64,000 bases of DNA from an uncultured Campylobacter sp. (GTDB taxonomy: Bacteria > Campylobacterota > Campylobacteria > Campylobacterales > Campylobacteraceae). How positions within the stretch are numbered: the first letter of the stretch is position 1; each line of letters begins with the position of its first letter. This document shows, one piece after another, positions 51,546 to 59,956 of the stretch. The stretch spans positions 62,001 through 126,000 of the forward strand of contig NZ_CALIIU010000008.1 in NCBI RefSeq assembly GCF_938017775.1, given 5' to 3'. The notes under the pieces are model-generated. The model was not told the origin of the DNA, ran no database searches, and saw only the letters and a list, made by a program, of their open reading frames with translations. A program made the translations under genes and the position numbers.

Positions 51546-53459
51546 ATGAATTGGAATTTAGGCGAGCTGTTTGCAAACGAAGCGGAATTTAGCGGCGCGA
51601 TAGATAGCGCGGCCGCGCAGGCTAGGGATTTTGAGCTTAAATTTAAAGATAAACTGCGCGCTCTTAGCGCGGAGGAGTTTTTAGGCGCGCTTGCGCTTTA
51701 TGAGAGCATCAGCGAGCAGATCGGCAAGATAATGAGTTTTGCACATCTTAGCTTTGCGCGAGATACGAGCCTTGGGGCTCAGCAGGCCAAGACGGAGCAG
51801 GCTTGCAACGACATTTCGCAGAGCCTACTTTTTTTTGAGCTTGAATTTAACGAGCTTGACGCCGCAAAACAGGACGAGTTTATCGCAGGAAGCGGGAGAT
51901 TTAGATATTATTTGAGCCTACTTAAGCAGCGCAAGGCCCACCAGCTAAGCCTGCCGCAAGAAAGCGTGCTTTTAAAAACTTCGCCCGTAAGCGGCGAGGC
52001 GTTTTCGCGACTTTTTGACGAGAGCATGGCGCGGATGAGCTTTGATTTTCGCGGGCAAAAGCTTGGCGAGGAGGAAATTTTAAGCCTGCTTCATAGCTCC
52101 GATCGCGAGGTGCGAAAGGACGCCGCAGCCTCGCTAAGCGCGGTGCTAGAGCAGAACTCCCACCTGCTTGGCTACATCTACAATATGATCAAAACCGATC
52201 TTAAAATTCGCTGCGAGCTGCGCGGCTACGACAAAGCCGAGGCGGTGATGCATGAGGAAAATCAGATAAACATCGCAAGCGTCGATGCGCTGATCGCAGA
52301 GACGGAGCGAAGCTTCGCTCTAGTGGGCAAATTTTACGCCAAAAAGCGAGAAATTTTAGGCTACGACGCACTGTATGATTACGACAGATACGCGCCGCTC
52401 GGGGGCGATGAGAGCGAGTTTAGCTTCGAGCAGGCTAAGCAGATCGTGCTTGCGGCGTTTGAAAAATTTAGCCCAAAATTTAAGCAGATCGCGCTGATCG
52501 CGTTTGAGCGAAATTGGATCGACGCGATGCCCGCGCAAAATAAGCAAAGCGGAGCGTTTTCGCATTCGGGCTCGCGCGATACGCACCCTTTCGTGCTTTT
52601 AAATTTCACGCGCAAGCGCCGCGACGTATTTACCCTCGCGCACGAGCTGGGGCACGCGATACATCAGTATCTAAGCTACGGCGTGGGCTATTTTAACTCC
52701 TTCACGCCGCTAACGACGGCGGAGACCGCGTCGGTTTTCTGCGAGATGTTGGTGTTTGATTATATGCGCGAAAATTTTTCAAATTTAAACGGCTTGCTAA
52801 ATTTCAAAAGCGCCGCCGTCTCGGACGGCTCGCAAAATTTTAAACGCAGCGCTTCGCAAGAGGCTCAGGGCGGTAAAATTCCAAACGAGCGCGCCGTAAA
52901 ACACGCCGCCTCGCAAGACTCTGCGGGTTCGTGCGAATACGCGGCGAGCGATACGGATATGCCCTCGCAGACCGCAAGCGATAAGACCGCGCTAAGAGCG
53001 ATGCTTGCGGCAAAGATCGAGGATATCTTCGCGACGCTTTACCGCCAGATCGGATTTACGACCTTTGAGCGGCGCGTGCATGCAAGCGCGGATGAGCTAA
53101 GCGTCGAGCGGCTGGGTGAGCTGTGGATGGAGGAGTCGAGCAAGATGTTTGCGGGCGAGCTAATCTTGCAGGATCATTACAAAAGCTGGTGGAGCTACAT
53201 CCCGCACTTCATCCACTCGCCGTTTTACTGCTACTCATACGCCTACGCGCAGCTTTTGGTGCTCGCGCTTTACGGGCTGTATAAGAGCGGCAGGCTCGAA
53301 AATTTCGTTCAAATTTACACCGAGTTTTTAAGTTCGGGCGGCAGCGACGAGCCGCAAAAGCTAGTGGCGAAATTTGGCTTTGACATCAATAAAAGCGAGT
53401 TTTGGCGCATCGGCATAGAGCAGGTCGCGACGCTTGTAGATGAGTTTGTGAGGGGTTAG
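51546..53459 (+). CDS. pepF: Oligoendopeptidase F with a low-complexity insert
   Basis: An M3-family zinc metallopeptidase that cleaves peptides of about 7-17 residues in the cytoplasm. The start at 51546 (ATG AAT TGG) is chosen over one 12 codons earlier because AAAAGGAAATCG precedes it and homologs begin like MNWNLGELF. The HEXXH zinc site is H366-E-L-G-H370 in FTLAHELGHAIHQY, and the substrate region TAETASVFCEMLVF follows. Residues about 408-482 are an insert rich in S, A, N, Q and D with QNFKRSAS and NFSNLN units, where relatives run from the metal-ligand helix directly into KIEDIFATLYRQ. The DNA of the insert contains AAATTTC-type hexamers. C. jejuni order retained. Confidence 0.93.
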   Translation: MNWNLGELFANEAEFSGAIDSAAAQARDFELKFKDKLRALSAEEFLGALALYESISEQIGKIMSFAHLSFARDTSLGAQQAKTEQACNDISQSLLFFELEFNELDAAKQDEFIAGSGRFRYYLSLLKQRKAHQLSLPQESVLLKTSPVSGEAFSRLFDESMARMSFDFRGQKLGEEEILSLLHSSDREVRKDAAASLSAVLEQNSHLLGYIYNMIKTDLKIRCELRGYDKAEAVMHEENQINIASVDALIAETERSFALVGKFYAKKREILGYDALYDYDRYAPLGGDESEFSFEQAKQIVLAAFEKFSPKFKQIALIAFERNWIDAMPAQNKQSGAFSHSGSRDTHPFVLLNFTRKRRDVFTLAHELGHAIHQYLSYGVGYFNSFTPLTTAETASVFCEMLVFDYMRENFSNLNGLLNFKSAAVSDGSQNFKRSASQEAQGGKIPNERAVKHAASQDSAGSCEYAASDTDMPSQTASDKTALRAMLAAKIEDIFATLYRQIGFTTFERRVHASADELSVERLGELWMEESSKMFAGELILQDHYKSWWSYIPHFIHSPFYCYSYAYAQLLVLALYGLYKSGRLENFVQIYTEFLSSGGSDEPQKLVAKFGFDINKSEFWRIGIEQVATLVDEFVRG

Positions 53460-53460
53460 G

Positions 53461-53868
53461 ATGATAGATAAAATTTTAAAAGACGATAAATTTATCGCTG
53501 CGAGCAGTGCGAATATAGGCGCGGTTTTGGACTACGTTTTGGCTCTTGGATGCGGATTTGGCATCGTTGCGAGGACGGATCAGATAAAATTTGACCCGCC
53601 GCTGCCGGAGGAAATTTTAAAAAGCTTCAAAATGCCCGCGATCTTTTTGCAGCTGGAGGAATACACGCTTTCTAGCGCGCATCTTAGCAAGGATGAGCTG
53701 GTTTTCGAGGCGGGCTTTGGGCCGCAGGATTTTGCAAGCACACTTAGTGTGCCGTTTTATGCGGTATTGCAGATCGTCGTGGACGGCAAGCCCATCGCGG
53801 TAAATTTCTCCCAGCCCGAGTCCGAGTGGCTTAAGCGCGAAAAATCGCGTAAAATTTTTTCAAAATGA
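53461..53868 (+). CDS. Conserved protein, Cj1100-like, possible SspB-type adaptor
   Basis: A 135-residue acidic protein whose ATG comes one base after the pepF stop and whose end overlaps the helicase by four bases. No domain is certain. The middle to end, KDELVFEAGFGPQDFASTLSVPFYAVLQIVVDGKPIAVNF, recalls the core of ClpXP adaptor SspB, where a strand with F-x-A-R-F-G-G is followed by a V-P-x-x-A-V-x-A-I strand and helix. Homologs occur between pepF and the helicase in other campylobacters. In C. jejuni it is an uncharacterised protein. smpB lies downstream, and tmRNA-tagged proteins are SspB substrates, so the idea is attractive but unproven. Confidence 0.6.
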   Translation: MIDKILKDDKFIAASSANIGAVLDYVLALGCGFGIVARTDQIKFDPPLPEEILKSFKMPAIFLQLEEYTLSSAHLSKDELVFEAGFGPQDFASTLSVPFYAVLQIVVDGKPIAVNFSQPESEWLKREKSRKIFSK

Positions 53869-55925
53869 GCGATATTTTAGAAGGTCTTAATCCCGCTCAG
53901 CGCGAGGCTGCGAGCCACGTGGACGGAGCGATGTTAATCTTAGCGGGTGCGGGCAGCGGCAAAACTAAGACGATCACCGCGCGCCTTGCTTACTTGCTTT
54001 CAAACGGCGTGCCTGCGGAAAATACTCTCACGCTTACGTTTACGAACAAAGCCGCCGCCGAGATGCGCTCGCGAGCGCTTAATCTGATAAGCGGGCTAAA
54101 TTTAAGTAGCGTGCCGCTTCTGTGCACCTTTCATAAATTCGGGCTTTTGTTTTTGAAATTTCATATTAGCGAGCTTGGACGCAGCGCAAACTTTCAAGTA
54201 ATCGATACGGACGATAAGAAAAAGATCATCAAGGGCTTTGAGATAAATTTGCCCACATCGCTATTAGCGGCTAAAATTTCAACCTACAAAAATTCTCTAA
54301 TCGGTCCTAAAGATATCGACGAGCTTCTAAAAGGCGAAGATGACGAGCTAAGCAGGATGTATAGCGGATTTTACGCGCATTGCGCTAGAGCATATAAGCG
54401 CTACGAGGCATATTTGGCGGCGAATAATCTGGTGGATTTCGATGATCTGCTGATTTTGCCGTATAAAATTTTAAACGCGAATGAGCGGCTATGCGATGAA
54501 ATTTCGCGCCGTTACGCTTACATCACGGTCGATGAGTATCAGGACACCAACGACATTCAATTCAAACTGCTGCAAAAGCTCTGCACCGCGCACGAAAACC
54601 TCGTAGTAGTGGGCGATGACGATCAGAGTATCTACGGCTGGCGCGGCGCGCGGATAGAAAATATTCTAAATTTTAAAGATCAGTTCTCAAACGTAAAATT
54701 TATCAAACTCGAGCAGAACTACCGCTCCACGGATGAAATTTTAAATGCCGCCAACGAGCTCATCTCGCATAACAAAAATCGCCTCGGCAAGTGCCTTACT
54801 AGCATGAACGGCGGGGGCGAAAAGATCGAAATTTTGCGTTCAGACGAGGAGAGTATCGAGGCGGCAAAGATCGCAGAAGCCATCAAAAAGCTGCTTTCAA
54901 GCGGCGCAGCGCCCTCTCAAATCGCCGTGCTTTATCGCGTAAACGCTCTTTCGCGCGCGCTGGAAGAGGGGCTAAATCGCGCCAAAATCCCGTATAAAAT
55001 GGTAGGCGGCGTGAAATTTTACGAGCGCGCCGAGATCAAGGATACGATCGCCTATCTGCGCTTAGTAAACGACGAGCACGACGACTTTTCGATGAGGCGG
55101 ATCATAAACGTGCCCAAGCGCGGCATCGGCAAGGTCTCGCTGGCAAAGCTCGAGGAGCTTTCGCGCCTGCGACTTATCAGTCTATTTGACGCCTTTAGCG
55201 AGCCGGACGCGGGGCTTAGCGCCAAGGCGGCGCAGGCTCTAGCGGAGCTTAAAAGCGACATCGCTTCTATCTCCGCGCTAGCGGATACTATCAAAAAAAT
55301 AGACGCGCTGGAGCCCGCTTTCGGGCTAAAGGCCTACTATGCTTCGCTGCCCGACGGCGCCGATCGCGTTGCAAACATTGACGAGTTTTTGGCGATGCTG
55401 AAGGACGAGGCGAGCAATAAGCCTGATTTTGATCTGGCGGAATTTTTAAACGAGCTAAGTCTTCTTAGCGATCAGGACGCCATCATGGGCGATGCGATAA
55501 ACATAATGAGCGTGCACGCCAGTAAAGGGCTTGAGTTCGAGCATCTTTTCGTAATCGGGCTGGAGGAGGGCTTTTTCCCGCTTTTGGGCGACAGCAATGA
55601 CATCGAGGAGGAGCGTAGGCTCGCATACGTGGCGATCACGCGCGCCAAGCGCACGCTTACGCTTAGCTTTGCCGCCAGTCGCTTTTATCGCGGCAAGCGC
55701 GAGAGGCTGGACGCTAGCAGATTTATAGCCGAGGCGGGTTTGGTGGCTAAAGAGCCGCCGCGCGAGCAAAGCAGCGGCTTTAGCAAGGGCGAGCTGATCA
55801 AACACAAGCTATTTGGGATCGGACAGATCACGGCGGTAAACGGTGATCGGCTCACTATAAATTTCGGCGGAATTTCGCGCGTGATAATGTCAAATTTCGT
55901 AGAAAAGATTGGCTCTTATGAATAG
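53865..55925 (+). CDS. UvrD/Rep-family ATP-dependent DNA helicase
   Basis: A superfamily 1A 3'-5' helicase of 686 residues. Motif Q and I are NPAQREAASHVDG and AGAGSGKT (27-34), Ia is TLTFTNKAAAEM, II is DEYQD near 222-226, III is GDDDQSIYGWRGA, IV is LEQNYRST, V is IMSVHASKGLEFEH and VI is RRLAYVAITRAK. Both accessory subdomains are present. It removes proteins or blocks ahead of replication forks and acts in repair. It overlaps both neighbours, the Cj1100-like gene and truB, in the conserved block. Confidence 0.94.
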   Translation: MSDILEGLNPAQREAASHVDGAMLILAGAGSGKTKTITARLAYLLSNGVPAENTLTLTFTNKAAAEMRSRALNLISGLNLSSVPLLCTFHKFGLLFLKFHISELGRSANFQVIDTDDKKKIIKGFEINLPTSLLAAKISTYKNSLIGPKDIDELLKGEDDELSRMYSGFYAHCARAYKRYEAYLAANNLVDFDDLLILPYKILNANERLCDEISRRYAYITVDEYQDTNDIQFKLLQKLCTAHENLVVVGDDDQSIYGWRGARIENILNFKDQFSNVKFIKLEQNYRSTDEILNAANELISHNKNRLGKCLTSMNGGGEKIEILRSDEESIEAAKIAEAIKKLLSSGAAPSQIAVLYRVNALSRALEEGLNRAKIPYKMVGGVKFYERAEIKDTIAYLRLVNDEHDDFSMRRIINVPKRGIGKVSLAKLEELSRLRLISLFDAFSEPDAGLSAKAAQALAELKSDIASISALADTIKKIDALEPAFGLKAYYASLPDGADRVANIDEFLAMLKDEASNKPDFDLAEFLNELSLLSDQDAIMGDAINIMSVHASKGLEFEHLFVIGLEEGFFPLLGDSNDIEEERRLAYVAITRAKRTLTLSFAASRFYRGKRERLDASRFIAEAGLVAKEPPREQSSGFSKGELIKHKLFGIGQITAVNGDRLTINFGGISRVIMSNFVEKIGSYE

Positions 55926-56766
55926 ATTGTTTTTGGCGGACAAGCCCGCTGGCATCGGCAGCAATAAATTTTTAAGCGCTCTTAAGCGCAAATACGGCGT
56001 GAAAAAGGCGGGCTTTAGCGGCACGCTCGATCCCTTTGCGAGCGGCGCGTTGATCGTCGCATTCGGGCAATACGCGCGCTTTTTTAGATTTTTGAAAAAG
56101 GAGCCAAAAATCTACTTCGCGACGCTGTGGTTGGGCGCACAAAGCCCAAGCGGCGATAATGAAAACATGGGGCGCGTGGAGCAAATTCCGCCGCTCTCGC
56201 GCGAGGTTTTAGACGCCGCGATGGCGCAAATGCGCGGCGAGATAAAATTTATCCCGCCCGCTTTCAGCGCCAAGAAAATTAGCGGCGTGCGCGCATACAA
56301 GCTCGCTCGCGCGGGCGAAGAGGTGAGCCTGAAAGAGAGCTCGATGCATGTTTTTGATGCCGAAATTTTAAGCTACGCTCACCCCTTCGTGAGCTTTCGC
56401 GTTGCGCTTAGCGAGGGCGGCTACGTGCGCTCTTTTGCGCAAATTTTAGCAGAAAAGCTAGGCGTTTGCGGTACGCTAAGCGCGCTTAGACGAGAAAGCG
56501 AGGGGGCTTTTGACCTGCAAGATCCGCGCTTTGCGGACGAGGCAGCACTAAATCCGCTCGAGTTTTTGGATCTTAAGCCGAACTTTTACGACGGCGACGC
56601 GCGCGACGTGATCTTGGGTAAGAAGCTCGCCGCAAAGGATCTGGCGAGCCGCGCGGACGGCCGCTATCTGCTTATCTGCGGCGATTTTTACTCGATCATC
56701 GAGATTAGCGCGGGCGAGGTGCGGTATCTGTGGAATGACGTCCCGATCGCGGGCGGCGTGTTTTAA
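55918..56766 (+). CDS. truB: tRNA pseudouridine55 synthase
   Basis: TruB makes pseudouridine 55 in the T-loop of tRNAs. The catalytic aspartate is D38 in GFSGTLDPFASG, typical of the TruB family. The ATG at 55918 overlaps the helicase stop (TATGAATAG), giving a 282-residue product starting MNRLFLADKPAGIGSN. An N-terminal alternative three codons earlier is a TTG and less likely. The next conserved genes in C. jejuni are csrA and ispE; here csrA is missing and a 790-base gap follows. Confidence 0.94.
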   Translation: MNRLFLADKPAGIGSNKFLSALKRKYGVKKAGFSGTLDPFASGALIVAFGQYARFFRFLKKEPKIYFATLWLGAQSPSGDNENMGRVEQIPPLSREVLDAAMAQMRGEIKFIPPAFSAKKISGVRAYKLARAGEEVSLKESSMHVFDAEILSYAHPFVSFRVALSEGGYVRSFAQILAEKLGVCGTLSALRRESEGAFDLQDPRFADEAALNPLEFLDLKPNFYDGDARDVILGKKLAAKDLASRADGRYLLICGDFYSIIEISAGEVRYLWNDVPIAGGVF

Positions 56767-57557
56767 TCAGCGCCTCCAGCCTGCGACGGAATTTTAATCG
56801 GGCGGCCCTGGCTTGAAATTTGAGCGGTTATAAATACGGCGCGTTTTAAATTTGCTCGCATAGCGCGCCGCCCGCGCGGCTAAATTTTATCGTGCGGAGC
56901 AGCGGGCGAGCGATCACGCTTTTTTGTTGCGCACGGATCGCAAAATCTGCCTCAGGCGGCGTAAATTTAAATGTGCGGTTAGGTAGGCGACGCCCTCTCG
57001 AAAGGCATAAATCCGCGGGGATTAAATTTAAACGCGACGGATCCGGCGGAGCGGCGTTTAATTTGCTTTTTGCCGCGCGATGGCGACGCGCCGCGAGATT
57101 AAAATTTGACGATTTAAAAAGCGCGCAGGTTGGAGCTTATCGCGGCACGCCAAGCGGTCTTTGCCGAATGAAATTCCGGCTCGCGGTAATGCGTAGTTTG
57201 CGCCGATGGGTTTGATTTTGCGGCGCATCGCTAAGCTAAATTTGCGATTTAATGTGGCGTGGCTAGAATTTTGCTAACTCGGAATTCTAATCGTTAAGAT
57301 AGATTTGCGCCGCGGGTTGAAATTTAGCTGCGCGCGTTGCGGATCTGAATTTCCGCGCCTTATAAATTTACGTATCGGGCGCTGCGATCGCGGGTTAAAT
57401 TCCACGGCACGCGGTTTTGAATTTTGATCGCACTGGACGGGGCGCGTCGCAGGCTGAAATTTAACTCGCGCGCGGATTGAAATTTTAATCGCGCTAGATG
57501 GACTTGTCGCAGTCTAAATTTAACGCAAGTGCGCCAAAGCGCAGAAGGAGTAAAATT
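56767..57557. repeat. Gap with degenerate AAATTT repeats where csrA is expected
   Basis: In C. jejuni csrA lies between truB and ispE. I looked on both strands for the CsrA N-terminal pattern M-L-I-L-S-R-K-x-G-E-S and found none. A 107-codon plus-strand frame at 56892-57215 is arginine-rich and looks spurious. From about 57230 to 57535 the sequence repeats GAAATTTAG, GAATTTCC, AAATTTACG and GAAATTTTAATCGCGC units roughly every 30-40 bases. AAGGAG at the end serves ispE. Confidence 0.65.
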
Positions 57558-58301
57558 TTGAAAGCCTATGCAAAGATCAATGTTTTTTTAAAAGTCGTCG
57601 GCACGCGCGGCGGCTACCACGAGATCGCCTCGCGCTTCGTGCTGCGCAGGGAGCTGTTTGATGAGATAAGCTTCGAGCGCGCGAGCGGCTTTGCGCTTGA
57701 ATGCGACGCCGCGCAGATCGCGGATAACATAATTTTAAAAGCCAAGGCGGCGCTTGAGCAGGCAGGCTTTGCGCGCGAGCTTGCGGAGTTTTTCAGCTCG
57801 CACAAGATCGTGCTTAAAAAGCATATTCCGATCGGCGCGGGTCTTGGGGGCGGCAGTAGCGATGCGGCGGCGTTTTTGCGACTTGCGAACGAGGAATTAG
57901 GCTTAAAAATTTCGCGCGAGCGGCTTACCAAAATCGCGCAAAATATCGGCGCGGATGTCGCGTTTTTTGTTAGCGGACTTGAGGCCGCGAATGTGCGCGG
58001 TATCGGCGAGATCATCGAGCCTTTCGAGGACCGCCTGCCTGCGATTGAAATTTTAACGCCCGCGATCTTTTGCTCTACCGGCGCGGTTTATAATGAGTTT
58101 CGCGCAAGCTTTATGCCAAACATAAACGCCGCGCAGGCGCAAGAGATGTTGCGTTTAAGCAGCGAGCAGCTGCTGGCGCAATATGGCGGCTTTGCGCTAA
58201 ACGATCTTTTCGCGCCGTGCATAAAGCTATATCCGCAGATGAGTAAGTATCGCGATATGTTTCTAAGCGGCAGCGGCAGCAGCGTGTTTTTCTTAAAATA
58301 A
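57558..58301 (+). CDS. ispE: 4-diphosphocytidyl-2-C-methyl-D-erythritol kinase
   Basis: IspE is the GHMP kinase of the MEP isoprenoid pathway. The start is TTG at 57558, because AAGGAG ends seven bases before it and the product then begins MKAYAKINVFLKVVG like its family; a farther ATG at 57498 would only add a basic repeat-like leader. The ATP motif PIGAGLGGGSSDAAAF is near residues 91-106. FLSGSGSSVFFL at the C-terminus is typical. About 247 residues, similar to C. jejuni. Confidence 0.93.
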   Translation: MKAYAKINVFLKVVGTRGGYHEIASRFVLRRELFDEISFERASGFALECDAAQIADNIILKAKAALEQAGFARELAEFFSSHKIVLKKHIPIGAGLGGGSSDAAAFLRLANEELGLKISRERLTKIAQNIGADVAFFVSGLEAANVRGIGEIIEPFEDRLPAIEILTPAIFCSTGAVYNEFRASFMPNINAAQAQEMLRLSSEQLLAQYGGFALNDLFAPCIKLYPQMSKYRDMFLSGSGSSVFFLK

Positions 58302-58427
58302 GAATTCCAAGGCGCGCGGTTAAAATTTAAAAGCTAAATTTTAAAGATAAAATTTAAAATTCGCTCGCCCGCTTTTAAATTTAAGCAAAAACGGGCTAAG
58401 CTTAGGGTCAAATTTAGAAGGAAAAAG

Positions 58428-58892
58428 ATGAAAGAACTGAGTAAAAATCGCAAGGCATTTCACGATTTTACGATACTTGAAAGCTTTGAAGCGGGCATCG
58501 TGCTAAAGGGTAGTGAGGTCAAAGCTCTGCGCGCGGGCAGGGGCAATCTCAAAGATAGCTTTTGTCGCGTGATCCGCGGCGAGCTGTTTTTGCTAAACGC
58601 GCATATCAGCTATCTTGAAAGCACCAACGCCCATTTTCGTCCAGACGAAGGGGCGGCGCGAAAGCTTTTGATGCACAGAAAGCAGATCGACAAGCTGCTT
58701 GGCGCGGTTAGCAAAGAGGGTCTTACCATCGTGGTTTTGTCGCTGTATCTGAATGATAAAAACCGCGTAAAGGCGCGTATCGCTTTGGCAAAAGGCAAAA
58801 ATCTGCACGACAAGCGCGAATCGCTAAAGCGCAAGGAAGCCGACCGCGAAGCGCAAAGCGCGATGAAGCGATACGACAAGCATTCATTTTAA
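58428..58892 (+). CDS. smpB: SsrA-binding protein
   Basis: SmpB binds tmRNA and rescues stalled ribosomes. The signature ESFEAGIVLKGSEVKALRAGRGNL lies at about residues 16-39, followed by AHISYLES, the middle RKLLMHRKQID and a C-terminal KGKNLHDKRESLKRKEADRE tail. 154 residues. The tmRNA gene (ssrA) is not in the window. It lies 126 bases after ispE as in C. jejuni, with AAGGAAAAAG before the ATG. Confidence 0.96.
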   Translation: MKELSKNRKAFHDFTILESFEAGIVLKGSEVKALRAGRGNLKDSFCRVIRGELFLLNAHISYLESTNAHFRPDEGAARKLLMHRKQIDKLLGAVSKEGLTIVVLSLYLNDKNRVKARIALAKGKNLHDKRESLKRKEADREAQSAMKRYDKHSF

Positions 58893-58947
58893 ATTCACAA
58901 AACTTTGGTTAAAATGCGGGCTTAAATTTAAACCCGAAGGAAATGCA

Positions 58948-59646
58948 ATGAAGAAATTTTTACTATTATGTTTGGCGATTTTTGTTTTAAGCGGCTGCGG
59001 AGATGATTCGCAGAAAAAGACGGGCTCTGCGGGCGAGAATCCTACCGCGAGCGAGAATCAGATGGCAAAAAATTCCGCTCAAGATAAAAATGACGAGCGT
59101 ATTGGTGGAGAGAGCGGCGAGGAGGTAGCTTTTACGCCGTTTAAAACGGGCGAGCGATTTACGCTTAAAAGCGTCGTAGGCGGCGAGGTAACGATCGAGC
59201 GGACAGAAAAGGGCTTTAAGCTCGCGGATAGCGATAAAATTTTGATGTTTGATATTTTCGGTACGTATTGCCAGCCGTGCCGCATCGAAGCGCCGCATCT
59301 GATGGACTTTCAGCTAAAAAATTCCGCAGATTTTTTGATGGTGGGGCTGATCTATTTTGAGGATATTACCGACGCGCAGGTGATCGAAAATTTTACGAAG
59401 AAATTTAACGCGTATTATTTCATATCAAATTCCAAACAAAACGAGCGCATAGTGGGTCAAATTTTAAGCGACATCGGTTATCGCCACGCGCTTTCGATCC
59501 CTTTTAAGGTAGTACTTAAAGATGGAAAATATCAAAGGCTTACCGACATCAATGAGGGCGATGAGCGGGGCAAGCCGTATTACTTAGGCATGGTCGATAC
59601 CGATGTGATAAAAAGCGATATCACCAGGATAAAAAATGGCAACTAA
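58948..59646 (+). CDS. Thioredoxin-fold lipoprotein (TlpA-like)
   Basis: The lipobox LSGC at 14-17 follows a hydrophobic leader, so C17 is lipidated. A polar linker (about 20-60) leads to a thioredoxin-like domain with the active-site pair C108 and C111 in IFGTYCQPCRIEAPHLM. It is 232 residues and probably faces the periplasm as a thiol-disulfide oxidoreductase. C. jejuni Cj1106 is the positional equivalent. Its last codons overlap clpS by 11 bases, so it is in the same transcript as clpS and clpA. Confidence 0.88.
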   Translation: MKKFLLLCLAIFVLSGCGDDSQKKTGSAGENPTASENQMAKNSAQDKNDERIGGESGEEVAFTPFKTGERFTLKSVVGGEVTIERTEKGFKLADSDKILMFDIFGTYCQPCRIEAPHLMDFQLKNSADFLMVGLIYFEDITDAQVIENFTKKFNAYYFISNSKQNERIVGQILSDIGYRHALSIPFKVVLKDGKYQRLTDINEGDERGKPYYLGMVDTDVIKSDITRIKNGN

Positions 59647-59941
59647 AACTGGCGTGCAGATTCACACTCGCGCCAAAACAAAATCTTTTGTGCCTCGTCC
59701 GTATAAAGTAATTTTGCTAAACGACGACGTGACGACGATGGATTTCGTGGTTTATATTTTGATGGAGATTTTCGCCAAAAACTTTAACGACGCCGTAGAT
59801 TTAATGATGAAAGTGCACAAGCAGGGTCGCGCGGTTTGCGGCGCGTATCCTAAAGAGATAGCCGAGTGCAAGCAACAAGCGGTTTTACAAGCGGCAAAGG
59901 CCGCAGGATTTCCTCTTAGATGCGAGATCGAAGAGGATTAA
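59636..59941 (+). CDS. clpS: ClpS N-end rule adaptor
   Basis: ClpS binds N-terminal destabilising residues (L, F, Y, W) and delivers substrates to ClpAP. The adaptor core is RPYKVILLNDDVTTMDFVVYILMEIF (about 22-47), with the conserved hydrophobic pocket residues and an AVCGAYPKEIAE segment near 71. 101 residues. Overlaps the thioredoxin lipoprotein; clpA follows 15 bases later and aat after that, giving an N-end rule operon. The product binds ClpA's N domain. Confidence 0.96.
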   Translation: MATKTGVQIHTRAKTKSFVPRPYKVILLNDDVTTMDFVVYILMEIFAKNFNDAVDLMMKVHKQGRAVCGAYPKEIAECKQQAVLQAAKAAGFPLRCEIEED

Positions 59942-59956
59942 ATTTAAAGGAAAGCA

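Noticed and set aside
56892..57215. 107-codon frame in the place expected for csrA
   Set aside because: Arginine-rich, no CsrA start pattern or conserved core and no ribosome binding site; not a CsrA.
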